The notes: a model not told the origin generated them from the letters alone. Shown: positions 31,910 through 40,242, counted from the first letter of the stretch. The stretch is 41,837 nt of DNA from JAVEDQ01 sp035468175 (GCA_035468175.1 DATITC010000100.1:1-41837), one strand, 5' to 3'. Translations and numbers: made by a program.

Positions 31910-32421
31910 GGCCGAAAGGTATCCCTCCGACGTGGGACGAGGGTGATGACGGGCGCGACGTCGACCTCGGTCCGCAGGCTGTTGGCTACGTAGCACTCCC
32001 GGTGCGCGACTTCGCAGAGGTGCCGCACGCGCTCCTCGGTGACCTCGGTGTCGCGACCAACCACTCGCTCGACGACAGTGATCCGCGGGTGCAGTTGGAT
32101 GGTGGTCAGTCCCACGGGTGCACGCGAGTCGGGCATCTCGCCGGAGGCGTCGTCACTGTAGTGCAGCACCTCGATCCGGGCCCGCGCCGCGACCGCCAGG
32201 AACGACAGCAGTTGGCACGAGGCGGCCGCCAGCACCAGCAACTGCTCGGGATTGGGCACGGCCGCGTCCCCGCCGAAGGCTGCGTCACCGGACAGCGGGA
32301 GCACCAGCCCGCCGCTCGGCATCTCGCCGGCGTGTCGGCGGTCGTAGCCGGCGTAGCCCTCGGCCGTGCTGCCGGACCAGGCCACCCGGCTGGTGTACGT
32401 GTGCAGGTGGCTCACGTGCAC
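31906..32421 (-). CDS. OsmC-family protein
   Basis: A 171-aa protein of the OsmC/Ohr fold, enzymes that reduce organic hydroperoxides with two cysteines. The expected Cys pair is visible in AAASCQLLSFLAVAAR and HRECYVANSL. The N-terminus YTSRVAWSG and the NPEQLLVLAAASC block are typical. The GTG at 32421 is used; a second in-frame GTG at 32415 would remove two residues. Neither has a good ribosome-binding site. Which OsmC subgroup it belongs to, and its true substrate, cannot be told here. Confidence 0.88.
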   Translation of the reverse strand: MHVSHLHTYTSRVAWSGSTAEGYAGYDRRHAGEMPSGGLVLPLSGDAAFGGDAAVPNPEQLLVLAAASCQLLSFLAVAARARIEVLHYSDDASGEMPDSRAPVGLTTIQLHPRITVVERVVGRDTEVTEERVRHLCEVAHRECYVANSLRTEVDVAPVITLVPRRRDTFRP

Positions 32422-32430
32422 AGGGTGTCA

Positions 32431-32473
32431 TGGGAGAGCGGGTGCCACGGGAGAGCGGGTGCCACGGGAAAGC
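32431..32473. repeat. 17-bp tandem repeat upstream of the OsmC-like gene
   Basis: Units of 17 bp, TGGGAGAGCGGGTGCCA at 32431 and CGGGAGAGCGGGTGCCA at 32448, and a partial third unit from 32465. They lie between the OsmC-like start and the hppA terminator. Confidence 0.85.
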
Positions 32474-32474
32474 A

Positions 32475-32507
32475 GAAGGGGCCGCCCCGATCCGGGACGG
32501 CCCCTTC
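32475..32507 (-). terminator. Strong hairpin terminator after hppA
   Basis: GAAGGGGCCG (32475-32484) pairs perfectly with CGGCCCCTTC (32498-32507), and the loop itself contains CCCG/CGGG. It starts 17 bp after the hppA stop on the minus strand. It separates hppA from the OsmC-like gene. Confidence 0.8.
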
Positions 32508-32523
32508 CGTGGAGTGCGTGCGG

Positions 32524-34854
32524 TCAGACGCCGACCCGCTGCGGACTCTCGACCGCTCCGGCGTCGCCGTCGCCACCGGCGTCTGCCAGGGCGGTGCTCC
32601 GGCGCTTGCTGATCCACACGGCGGCGATCAGCACGGCCGCTGCGACCACGGCGATCGCGATGCGGAGCGGCTTGTTCTCGTCCTTGCCGATCGACAGTTG
32701 CACGACGGCCGGGACGATCAGCAGCGACACCAGGTTCATCACCTTGAGCAGCGGGTTGATGGCCGGGCCGGCGGTGTCCTTGAACGGGTCACCGATCGTG
32801 TCGCCGACGACCGTGGCGGTGTGGGCCTCGGAGCCCTTACCGCCGTAGTTGCCGTCCTCGACCAGCTTCTTGGCGTTGTCCCAGGCCCCACCGGAGTTGG
32901 ACAGGAACACCGCCATCAGCACACCGGAGGCGATGGCGCCACCGAGGAAGGCGCCGAGCGGGGAGAAGCCCAGCCCGAAGCCGACCGCGATCGGGGCCAG
33001 CACCGCGAGGGTGCCGGGGGTGATCAGCTCGCGCAGCGAGTCCTTGGTGCAGATGTCCACCACACGGCCGTAGTCCGGACGCTCGGTGCCCGCCATGATT
33101 CCGGGACGGGTGCGGAACTGCTCCCGGACCTCGTAGACCACGCGACCGGCGGCGCGGGAGACCGCGTTGATGGCCAGACCGCTGAACAGGAACACCACGG
33201 CCGCACCGAGGATGACGCCGACCAACGCGTCCGGGTAGGCGATCCCCAGGTGCACCCGGTCGTTCAGGGTGGCCGGGTCGACCCCGGCCTTGCGGACCTC
33301 GGTGATGACCGTGTCGGTGAACGAGCCGAACAGCGCGGTCGCGGCGAGCACGGCGGTCGCGATCGCGATGCCCTTGGTGATGGCCTTCGTGGTGTTGCCG
33401 ACGGCATCGAGGTCGGTGAGGACCTGAGCACCGCGTTCGTCGACCTCGCCGCTCATCTCGGCCACGCCCTGGGCGTTGTCCGATACCGGGCCGAAGGTGT
33501 CCATCGAGACGATGACGCCGACGGTGGTGAGCAGACCGGTACCGGCGAGCGCAACGCAGAACAGCGAGATCGTCAGGGTGGAACCGAGCAGGTAGGCGCC
33601 GTAGACACCGGCGCCGATGAGGATGGCGGAGTAGACCGCCGACTCGAGGCCGACGCTGATGCCGGCGAGCACCGTGGTGGCGGGACCGGTCAGCGAGGAC
33701 TTCGCGATGTCCAGTACCGGGCGCCGGTTCGTCTCGGTGAAGTAGCCCGTCAGCAGCTGGATGGCCGCGGCGAGGACGAGACCGATGATGACGGCCGCGA
33801 GGGCGATGATCCGTGGGTCACCCTTAGCCGCTGCACTCTCGGCGTTCGCGCCGGTCAGCTTCGAGAACGACGACGGCAGGTAGACGAAACAGGCGATCGC
33901 GACGAGCACGGCAGAGGCCCCGGCGGAGATGAAGAAGCCGCGGTTGATGGCCGACAGCCCGCTGCGGTCCCCGGGGCGCGGCGTGGTCGCGAAGATGCCG
34001 ATGAGGGCGGTCACGACGCCGATCGCCGGGATGATCAACGGGAAGATGAGGCCCTTGGTGCCGAAGGCGGCCGAACCGAGGATCAGCGCCGCGACCAGGG
34101 TCACCGCGTAGGACTCGAACAGGTCCGCGGCCATGCCGGCACAGTCGCCGACGTTGTCGCCAACGTTGTCAGCGATGGTGGCGGCGTTGCGCGGGTCGTC
34201 CTCCGGGATGTTCTGCTCGACCTTGCCGACCAGGTCGGCGCCGACGTCGGCGGCCTTGGTGAAGATGCCTCCACCGACACGCATGAACATCGCGAGCAGA
34301 GCGGCGCCGAAACCGAAGCCTTCGAGCACCTGGGGCGCGTGGCCCTTGTAGATGATCACGACGACCGAGGCGCCGAGCAGGCCGAGGCCGACGGTGAGCA
34401 TCCCGCAGACGCCGCCGGTGCGGAACGCGATCCGGGTGGCGCGCTGGACACCGGTGGTCTGGGCAGCAGCTGCGACCCGGACGTTGGCGCGGACGGCGAT
34501 GCTCATCCCGATGTAGCCCACCGTGAACGATGCGGCCGCGCCGAGGACGAAGAACACCGATCGGCCGATGCGGGACGAGGTGTCGTCGGCGGGCAGCAGC
34601 AGCAGGACCAGCGGGATGATGATCGCGAAGACCGAGAGGGTCTTCAGCTGACGGCGGAGATAGGCCTCGGCGCCTTCCTGCACCGCGAGCGAGATCTCTC
34701 GCATCTTCGGCGTGCCGGGGTCCGCCGCGAGTACCTCGCGGGCGAAGCCGTAGGCGACCACGAGAGCGGCGACGGAAAGCGCGGCAATGACGCCGGCGAT
34801 CGTGAGCTGTCCTCCGGTCAGATCGAGGCCGTCGCCGTTGGCGGCGAGGAGCAT
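32524..34854 (-). CDS. hppA: Membrane-bound H+-translocating pyrophosphatase
   Basis: A 776-aa protein with about 16 helices that couples PPi hydrolysis to proton pumping. Signature stretches: EGAEAYLRRQ (60-69), DVGADLVGKVE (203-213), DNVGDNVGDCAGMAADLFESY (229-249) and VGNTTKAITKG. In this last motif Lys490 replaces the Ala found in K+-dependent enzymes; the Ala-to-Lys switch is known to make the pump K+-independent. ATG 34854 is chosen over 34872 because GGAGGACGA lies directly before it. A perfect 9-bp inverted repeat sits 22-48 bp upstream of the start. The gene lies next to bldG as in Streptomyces. Confidence 0.96.
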   Translation of the reverse strand: MLLAANGDGLDLTGGQLTIAGVIAALSVAALVVAYGFAREVLAADPGTPKMREISLAVQEGAEAYLRRQLKTLSVFAIIIPLVLLLLPADDTSSRIGRSVFFVLGAAASFTVGYIGMSIAVRANVRVAAAAQTTGVQRATRIAFRTGGVCGMLTVGLGLLGASVVVIIYKGHAPQVLEGFGFGAALLAMFMRVGGGIFTKAADVGADLVGKVEQNIPEDDPRNAATIADNVGDNVGDCAGMAADLFESYAVTLVAALILGSAAFGTKGLIFPLIIPAIGVVTALIGIFATTPRPGDRSGLSAINRGFFISAGASAVLVAIACFVYLPSSFSKLTGANAESAAAKGDPRIIALAAVIIGLVLAAAIQLLTGYFTETNRRPVLDIAKSSLTGPATTVLAGISVGLESAVYSAILIGAGVYGAYLLGSTLTISLFCVALAGTGLLTTVGVIVSMDTFGPVSDNAQGVAEMSGEVDERGAQVLTDLDAVGNTTKAITKGIAIATAVLAATALFGSFTDTVITEVRKAGVDPATLNDRVHLGIAYPDALVGVILGAAVVFLFSGLAINAVSRAAGRVVYEVREQFRTRPGIMAGTERPDYGRVVDICTKDSLRELITPGTLAVLAPIAVGFGLGFSPLGAFLGGAIASGVLMAVFLSNSGGAWDNAKKLVEDGNYGGKGSEAHTATVVGDTIGDPFKDTAGPAINPLLKVMNLVSLLIVPAVVQLSIGKDENKPLRIAIAVVAAAVLIAAVWISKRRSTALADAGGDGDAGAVESPQRVGV

Positions 34855-34875
34855 TCGTCCTCCAGAAAGCATCGA

Positions 34876-34902
34876 AACGACCGTTCGCGAGCGACGGTCG
34901 TT
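34876..34902. promoter_or_regulatory. Perfect 9-bp inverted repeat in the hppA leader
   Basis: AACGACCGT (34876-34884) and ACGGTCGTT (34894-34902) flank TCGCGAGCG. Its near edge is 22 bp upstream of the hppA ATG, so it could be an operator or an RNA hairpin close to the ribosome-binding site. The 216-bp gap up to the anti-sigma gene holds no other clear feature; A/T-rich patches around 34955-34985 may contain the promoter. Confidence 0.6.
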
Positions 34903-35070
34903 GCAGCGCTCCGCGCGGAATGGCGGAGGCGGCGGTGGGTATGCGTGCAGACGCGGCTCTTAAACCGCATTTAGACGGCGAGTGTAGACGACACGCAGCA
35001 GAAACATGGGCCAGCGGGCCCGCGCCGGAACTCTGTCGCGGACCTTCTCGTCCGGCGACCGCTCGGGAGC

Positions 35071-35580
35071 TCAGTCCCCGGTACCGCCCGCTGCCTCGGG
35101 CAGCAGCAGGGCACCCACCATGGGCCAGCTCATCTGCACGCGGGTACCACGACCGTCGGCGCGGGGGGTGATCATGACGTCGTCCACCAGGCCCTCGATC
35201 AGCGCGAGCCCCAACCCGGCCGGCAGACGCACCGCGGGGTCAAGTTCGCCACCATCCGCGTCGACCCGGGAGAGCATCTCGCCGACGCTCGGGCGCATGC
35301 CCTCGTCGTCGTCCGCCACCTGCGCCAGGGGCGGGCCGGCGTCCAGCACCGAGATCGTGAACACGTCATCGGCGTCGGAGAACAGCACCGTGACCAGCTG
35401 AGTCGGGTCGTGCTCGGCATGCACGTCCACGGCCCGCGAGCAGGCCTCACCGACGGCGAGCTTGACCTCGTCCATGAGGGACTCCTCGACGCCCACCCGA
35501 CGGGCGATGGCCGCGGCGATGAGTCGGGCCGTACGCACGTGGAGCGGCAACGCTCCGAATTGGAGCTCGACCGTGGCCAT
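35071..35580 (-). CDS. Anti-sigma-factor-like ATP-binding protein (RsbW-type fold), partner of BldG
   Basis: A 169-aa protein with a GHKL/HATPase fold. ATP-site remnants are the helix VKLAVGEACSRAVDVH (N-box position), DAGPP (G1) and LPAGLGLALIEGLVDDV (G2). In kinases of the RsbW/SpoIIAB type the N-box reads EACxNAV; here Arg replaces the Mg-binding Asn. The gene follows bldG by 29 bp, matching the Streptomyces bldG-anti-sigma pair, so it should bind BldG and a sigma factor, with or without kinase activity. ATG 35580 is chosen (MATVELQFG); an upstream start adds seven residues. Confidence 0.88.
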   Translation of the reverse strand: MATVELQFGALPLHVRTARLIAAAIARRVGVEESLMDEVKLAVGEACSRAVDVHAEHDPTQLVTVLFSDADDVFTISVLDAGPPLAQVADDDEGMRPSVGEMLSRVDADGGELDPAVRLPAGLGLALIEGLVDDVMITPRADGRGTRVQMSWPMVGALLLPEAAGGTGD

Positions 35581-35609
35581 GATGGTGGGCTCCGATTGCA
35601 ATCGAGAGA

Positions 35610-35951
35610 TCAGTCGGTCGCGGACAGGGCCTCGTCGACGCTGCTGTGGATGGGGAACACCTTCGTGAGGCCGGTGATCCGGAAGATCTTCAGGATGCGC
35701 TCCTGGGTGCAGACGAGGCGCAGCGAGCCCTCGTGCGCCCGAACGCGCTTGAGCCCGCCGACGAGGACACCGAGGCCGGTCGAGTCGAGGAAATCCACTT
35801 CCTCCATGTCGACGACCAGGTGGTAGGCACCGCTGCTGACCAGGTCGATCAGCTGCTCACGCAGCTTCGGCGCGGTGTACACATCGATCTCGCCACCCAC
35901 CTTGACGATGGTGCGGTCGCCCTCGGTACGAGTGCTGAGGGACAGGTCCAC
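35610..35951 (-). CDS. bldG: Anti-sigma factor antagonist BldG
   Basis: A 113-aa STAS-domain protein nearly identical in style to Streptomyces BldG (VGGEIDVYTAPKLREQL, HLVVDMEEVDFLDSTGLGVLVGG, LKIFRITGLTKVFPI). The phosphorylatable Ser is in FLDSTGLG. In Streptomyces BldG controls differentiation and stress sigma factors through reversible phosphorylation. GTG 35951 has GGAGGAG close upstream. It is divergent from the helicase gene with 192 bp between, a shared promoter region in which I see no certain motif. Confidence 0.95.
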   Translation of the reverse strand: MDLSLSTRTEGDRTIVKVGGEIDVYTAPKLREQLIDLVSSGAYHLVVDMEEVDFLDSTGLGVLVGGLKRVRAHEGSLRLVCTQERILKIFRITGLTKVFPIHSSVDEALSATD

Positions 35952-36143
35952 GTGCTCCTCCAGGTCTTGGTCGCTGGCATGCGACGTCTGCCGCGAACCG
36001 AGTTCTTTCGCCCGGCCGTACGGCGAGACGCGCCCTACCCTGCCAGAAGCATCCGAATCGGGTTCAGGGGGACCCCCGGAAGCGACTCGTCACCGGGGTT
36101 CGTGGTGCATTTCTTGTCGGAGGTCTCTCTAAACTCGGTGGTG

Positions 36144-38561
36144 ATGACCGTCGTGAGCAGTGCCGATGCGGGCGTCGTCCGCCAGGACGACGTGAGCGAT
36201 CTCGCCTTGCGCACCTTGCTGCTCGACCGGCGCCGGGCCGCTGCCGTCACCCATGTGCAGCGCGTGCCGGCCCGTCCGGGCGTGCAGGCGGAGTGGCCGG
36301 AGTGGGTCGCGCCGCTGCTCGTCGACCGGCTGCGGGCGGCCGGCGTCTCCCGGCCCTGGCTGCACCAGGTCGCCGTGGCGGACGCGGCGCGCTCCGGCTC
36401 GCACGTGGTCGTCTCCACCGGTACCGCGTCCGGCAAGTCCCTCGGCTACCTGCTGCCGCTGCTCTCCGGGCTGCTGGAGGAACCGGGCGCCCGGGCGCTG
36501 TACGTCGCGCCGACCAAGGCGCTCGCCCGCGACCAGCTGGCGGCGGTCCGCCGGCTCGCGCTGACCGGCGTACGGGCGGCGGCGCTGGACGGCGACACCC
36601 CGCGGGAGGACCGGGACTGGGCCCGGGCGCACGCCACCTACGTGCACACCAACCCCGACATGCTCTCGTACGCCATGCTGCCGCAGCACGCCCGCTGGGC
36701 CTCCTACCTGCGCGGACTCCGCTACGTGGTGATCGACGAGTGCCACCACTACCGCGGCGTGTTCGGCAGCCACGTGGCCCAGGTGATCCGGCGGTTGCGG
36801 CGGGTCTGCGCCAAGTACGGGGCCGCTCCGACGTTCGTGCTCGCATCCGCCACGGTCGCCGACCCGGGCAGCACCGCACGCCGCCTGACGGGCCTGCCGG
36901 TGAGTGTGGTCGACAGTGACGCGTCCGCCCGCGGCGCGCTGACCTTCGCGCTCTATGAGCCGCCACTGCTCTCCGGGTCCGGCTCCCACGCCGGTGACGC
37001 GCAGGAGACGGATTCCGACGAGACCGAGTCGGACGCCAACGGAAGCTTCCGGGGTGAGAACGGCGCTCCGGTCCGCCGAACGGCGACAGCCGAATCGGCC
37101 GAACTGCTGGCTGACCTCGTGGCGGACGGTACGCGCACGCTCGCCTTCGTCCGCAGCCGGCGCGCTGCGGAGGGCGTGGCGCTCTCGGCCCGGCGGATGC
37201 TGTCCGAGGCCGGGCTGTCCGGCGCCGTGGCTGCCTACCGGGCCGGCTATCTCCCCGAGGAACGGCGCCAGCTGGAACGCGCGCTCCGTTCCGGGGAGCT
37301 CGGCGGGCTCGCGGCGACCAACGCGCTCGAGCTCGGAATCGACATCAGCGGGCTCGACGCGGTGCTGCTCGCCGGGTTCCCCGGCACGCTTGCGTCACTT
37401 TGGCAGCAGGCGGGTCGGGCCGGGCGGCGGGGGGACGACGCGCTGGCGGTACTCATCGCCCGGGACGACCCGCTGGACACCTACCTGGTCCACCACCCGG
37501 ATGCGATCTTCGGCCGTCCGGTGGAGGCCGCCGTGCTCGACCCGGACAACCCGTACATCCTCGGCCCGCACCTGGAGTGCGCCGCCGCCGAGCTGCCGCT
37601 CACCGAGCGGGACCTGGAACTGTTCGGCCCGATGGCCCGGCCGGTCCTGGACGATCTGGTGCGCCGCGGACGGCTGCGCCGGCGTCCGGCCGGTTGGTAC
37701 TGGACCAATCGGGAGCGCCCGTCGGCCGACCTGCGCGGTACCGGTGGCGCGCCCATCTCCGTCGTCGAGGCCGACACCGGACGGCTGCTCGGCACGGTCG
37801 ACCGCGGGAGCGCCCACGGCAGCGTGCACCCCGGGGCGATCTACCTGCACCAGGGCGAGTCCTACCTGGTGCAGCAGCTGTGCTGGGACGACGGCTGCGC
37901 GCTGGTGGAGCCGATCACGGTGGACTGGACGACCAGCGTCCGCGAGATCACCGACATCCGCGTGGTCGAGACGCTGCGCTCGGCGAAGCTGCCCCCAGTG
38001 GTCGCCGGGCGGCCGTCGGAGGTGACGCTGCACTTCGGGACGGTCGACGTGTCCTCGCAGGTCGTGTCGTACTTGCGTCGACGGGTGGCGTCCGGTGAGG
38101 TGCTCGGCGAGGAACCCCTCGAGCTGCCGGCCCGGGAGCTGCGGACCCGGGCGGTCTGGTACACGGTCGAGCCAGCACTGTTGGAGCGGGCCGGCATCGC
38201 GGAGGCGGACGTCCCGGGGGCGGTGCACGCGGCTGAGCACGCCGCCATCGGTCTGCTGCCGCTGTGGGCCACCTGCGACCGGTGGGACATCGGCGGGGTG
38301 AGCACGGCGCTGCACGCGGACACCGGGACGACGACGGTCTTCGTCTACGACGGGGCACCCGGTGGTGCCGGCTTCGCCGAGCGGGGCTACGAACGGGCGA
38401 CCGGCTGGCTCGGGGCGACCCGGGATGCCATCGCCGCCTGCGAGTGCGCGACCGGATGCCCGTCCTGCGTGCAGTCCCCGAAGTGCGGGAACGGCAACGA
38501 ACCGCTGGACAAGGGTGCTGCGCTGCGGCTGCTCGAGCAGATCGTCGGAGCGCCCGCCTGA
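36144..38561 (+). CDS. DExH-box helicase of the Tad-neighbourhood type (DUF1998/MrfA-like C-terminus)
   Basis: An 805-aa superfamily 2 helicase. Walker A is GTASGKS (93-99), motif II DECH (198-201), then ASATVAD, LAFVRSRR and QQAGRAGRRGD (motif VI). The C-terminus ends with a four-Cys cluster CECATGCPSCVQSPKCG as in MrfA/YprA-type helicases, where it binds zinc. An acidic Ser/Asp/Glu-rich insert (about 285-310) separates the two helicase lobes. ATG 36144 (preceded by in-frame GTG 36138) starts the conserved region. This family regularly neighbours Tad pilus genes in actinobacteria; MrfA helps repair mitomycin damage in Bacillus, so DNA repair is the best guess. Confidence 0.92.
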   Translation: MTVVSSADAGVVRQDDVSDLALRTLLLDRRRAAAVTHVQRVPARPGVQAEWPEWVAPLLVDRLRAAGVSRPWLHQVAVADAARSGSHVVVSTGTASGKSLGYLLPLLSGLLEEPGARALYVAPTKALARDQLAAVRRLALTGVRAAALDGDTPREDRDWARAHATYVHTNPDMLSYAMLPQHARWASYLRGLRYVVIDECHHYRGVFGSHVAQVIRRLRRVCAKYGAAPTFVLASATVADPGSTARRLTGLPVSVVDSDASARGALTFALYEPPLLSGSGSHAGDAQETDSDETESDANGSFRGENGAPVRRTATAESAELLADLVADGTRTLAFVRSRRAAEGVALSARRMLSEAGLSGAVAAYRAGYLPEERRQLERALRSGELGGLAATNALELGIDISGLDAVLLAGFPGTLASLWQQAGRAGRRGDDALAVLIARDDPLDTYLVHHPDAIFGRPVEAAVLDPDNPYILGPHLECAAAELPLTERDLELFGPMARPVLDDLVRRGRLRRRPAGWYWTNRERPSADLRGTGGAPISVVEADTGRLLGTVDRGSAHGSVHPGAIYLHQGESYLVQQLCWDDGCALVEPITVDWTTSVREITDIRVVETLRSAKLPPVVAGRPSEVTLHFGTVDVSSQVVSYLRRRVASGEVLGEEPLELPARELRTRAVWYTVEPALLERAGIAEADVPGAVHAAEHAAIGLLPLWATCDRWDIGGVSTALHADTGTTTVFVYDGAPGGAGFAERGYERATGWLGATRDAIAACECATGCPSCVQSPKCGNGNEPLDKGAALRLLEQIVGAPA

Positions 38562-38621
38562 ACGGGTGATCTTTCTCCGTTGAGCGGGTACACCACGCCC
38601 GCCATCCTTGGAGGAGGAACC

Positions 38622-39185
38622 ATGTCAGCCCTCGGACTCGCGATCATGATCGTGGCCGGTGCGGTCACGCTCGACGTCGTTCTCGAGAACACCCGCAACA
38701 CCGACGCGAGCGTCGTCGGGCAGACGGTGGCCAACGTCGACCTCGGCGGCTTCTTCACGGCAGGTGTCCTGGTCGGCGTCGCACTGATGCTCGGTCTCAT
38801 GCTGCTGCTCGCCGGGGTCCGCCGGGCGAACCGGAAGCGGATCGAGCGCAGGGAGCTCGCCCGGTCCTACGAAGGCACCGCCGCGCAGGCGGAGACGCTG
38901 CAGGAGGAGCGCGACGGCTTGGCCGCCGAGTTGGAGCAGGAGCGCGCGCGTACCCGTCCGCAGCTTGGCGACTCCGGCGGACACGTCCCGTCCGGCACCC
39001 GCGAGGTCGGCACCCACGAGGTCGGCACTCACGAGGTCGGCCGGGACGATCCGCCGATCTACCCGGCCGAGGCCGTGGCACCGACCACCGCCCCCGCCCC
39101 CGCCCCCGCAGCCGGCACGCCGGCTGCCACGGCGACCGAGGAGCGGACGAAGCCGACGCTCAAGCAGCGCCTGCTCGGCCACTGA
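38622..39185 (+). CDS. Two-helix membrane protein with coiled coil (LapA-like)
   Basis: A 187-aa protein: helices at about residues 4-22 and 47-67, a short loop between, then a basic stretch and a predicted coiled coil (about 75-110), ending in a low-complexity Pro/Ala/Thr tail with three EVGTH-type pentapeptides encoded by a 15-bp DNA repeat. The layout resembles LapA/DUF1049-type proteins; this is a weak assignment. ATG 38622 has GGAGGAGG seven bases upstream. Its last 26 bp overlap the 3' end of the converging TadE-like gene. Confidence 0.75.
   Translation: MSALGLAIMIVAGAVTLDVVLENTRNTDASVVGQTVANVDLGGFFTAGVLVGVALMLGLMLLLAGVRRANRKRIERRELARSYEGTAAQAETLQEERDGLAAELEQERARTRPQLGDSGGHVPSGTREVGTHEVGTHEVGRDDPPIYPAEAVAPTTAPAPAPAAGTPAATATEERTKPTLKQRLLGH
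39003..39037. repeat. 15-bp tandem repeat in the LapA-like gene
   Basis: GAGGTCGGCACCCAC at 39003, GAGGTCGGCACTCAC at 39018 and a partial unit from 39033. In frame, it gives EVGTH-EVGTH-EVG. Confidence 0.9.
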
Positions 39186-39528
39186 CCGGTTCCTCCACCC
39201 GCCCGGCCCGCGCGGAGGCGGTCACCTGCCGCGTTCCGCCGAACAGTGCTGAGATCGGCACGGCGACGGTGACGGTCACGCTGACGTCGTTCTGGTCGCC
39301 CGGGCGGCACCGAACCAGCTGCGCCCCGTTCTCGCGGGCCACGTCGGCGGCACGCAGACACCGGGGTTCGTTCAGGGCGGCGGCGAGCGCGGTGAGGTCG
39401 GCGGCGATCGCGGCCCGTCGGTGCGCCGTGGCAACAGACGCGCCGGCCCCGAAGGCGCTCCCCACCAGCATCAGCACCGCGGCGGTGCCGACGACCAGGA
39501 CGCTGGCGGAGCCTTGGTCCCCGGTCAC
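39160..39528 (-). CDS. TadE-like protein of the helicase/secretion neighbourhood
   Basis: A 122-aa protein with one N-terminal helix (about 8-32) after GDQGSASVL, matching the TadE/TadG-like family found between the DExH helicase and Tad genes. It lacks the Glu at position +5 after the Gly seen in true pseudopilins, so processing by a prepilin peptidase is doubtful. A Cys pair (LNEPRCLRA, LVRCRPGD) could form an outside disulphide. The GTG at 39528 overlaps the tadE stop by GTGA. Confidence 0.85.
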   Translation of the reverse strand: MTGDQGSASVLVVGTAAVLMLVGSAFGAGASVATAHRRAAIAADLTALAAALNEPRCLRAADVARENGAQLVRCRPGDQNDVSVTVTVAVPISALFGGTRQVTASARAGRVEEPVSGRAGAA

Positions 39529-39911
39529 GGAGCCGCCTCCTCGGCTGCGGTCGCGCTGGCGTGGATCACCTTGCCGTTGACTGCGAAGTGCAGCCCGGCC
39601 GGCGTCGGAAGCGGTGCCTCGACCTGCACCGTGACGAGGCCGGGATCCGTCCGGCCGATGCGAATGGTGCTGCCGGGTGGGAGCACGGAGAGCACGTGGG
39701 TGCGGGTGGCCGCGGTATCGTCCCCGCGGGCCACGGCGCGGGCGGTGGCGTAAGCCGCGTCTGCGCAGCGACCCTGCAGCGAGACCGCGGCCAGGGCGTA
39801 GAGGCCGACAGCGAGGACGACCATCAGCGTCGGCAGGGCCATCGCCAGCTCGGCAGTGACCGACCCGCGATCGTGCTCACCGGCGGTGGGGCCGGGCGGC
39901 ATCGCGGTCAC
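39525..39911 (-). CDS. TadE-family pseudopilin
   Basis: A 128-aa protein with a short basic leader, then G-SVTAELAMALPTLMVVLAVGLYAL: Gly16 followed by a helix with Glu at +5 (Glu21), the pattern of TadE pseudopilins cut by a prepilin peptidase. Its C-terminal part is exposed outside the membrane. The GTG at 39911 overlaps the pilin stop (GTGA); ATG 39902 is an alternative three codons later. Confidence 0.88.
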   Translation of the reverse strand: MTAMPPGPTAGEHDRGSVTAELAMALPTLMVVLAVGLYALAAVSLQGRCADAAYATARAVARGDDTAATRTHVLSVLPPGSTIRIGRTDPGLVTVQVEAPLPTPAGLHFAVNGKVIHASATAAEEAAP

Positions 39912-40126
39912 GGGACGAGGTTCAGCGCACGCTCGACGACCCCCTGCAACAGGCTCGCCACCGCACCGCTGTGCACCACCGCCCACAGCACCCCGGCGAA
40001 GCTGCAGGCCGCGACGGTGCCGATGGCGTACTCGGCGGTGCTCATCCCGTCCTCCGACCCGTTCTCCGTCAGGTCGAAGGCGGGTTCGGCGGTGGCTTCG
40101 GGTGCGGGTTCGTCGGCGTTCAGCAT
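39908..40126 (-). CDS. Flp-type pilin (DUF4244-like)
   Basis: A 72-aa protein. After an acidic leader of 27 residues comes G-MSTAEYAIGTVAACSFAGVLW: cleavage after Gly27 would put Glu at +5 and Tyr at +6, as in Flp pilins, followed by a single hydrophobic helix. ATG 40126 has GGAAGGA eight bases upstream. It is the likely main pilus subunit of this Tad cluster. The gap of 116 bp before tadC may hold its own promoter, fitting the need for many copies. Confidence 0.9.
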   Translation of the reverse strand: MLNADEPAPEATAEPAFDLTENGSEDGMSTAEYAIGTVAACSFAGVLWAVVHSGAVASLLQGVVERALNLVP

Positions 40127-40242
40127 GGCGGCGGTCCTTCCGGGTGATGGGCGAGGTGGCCACCGTCCCGCGTCGGAACGGCCGAGCGGTGGCCGCGGAT
40201 TCGAGCTGTGGAGGGGGCAGGCCCGTCCACAGGTGCCCACCG

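Noticed and set aside
32002..34974. Very long open frame antisense to hppA (about 990 codons)
   Set aside because: It is the mirror of the strongly conserved hppA gene in GC-rich DNA, with Gly/Asp/Arg-rich low-complexity translation and no family match.
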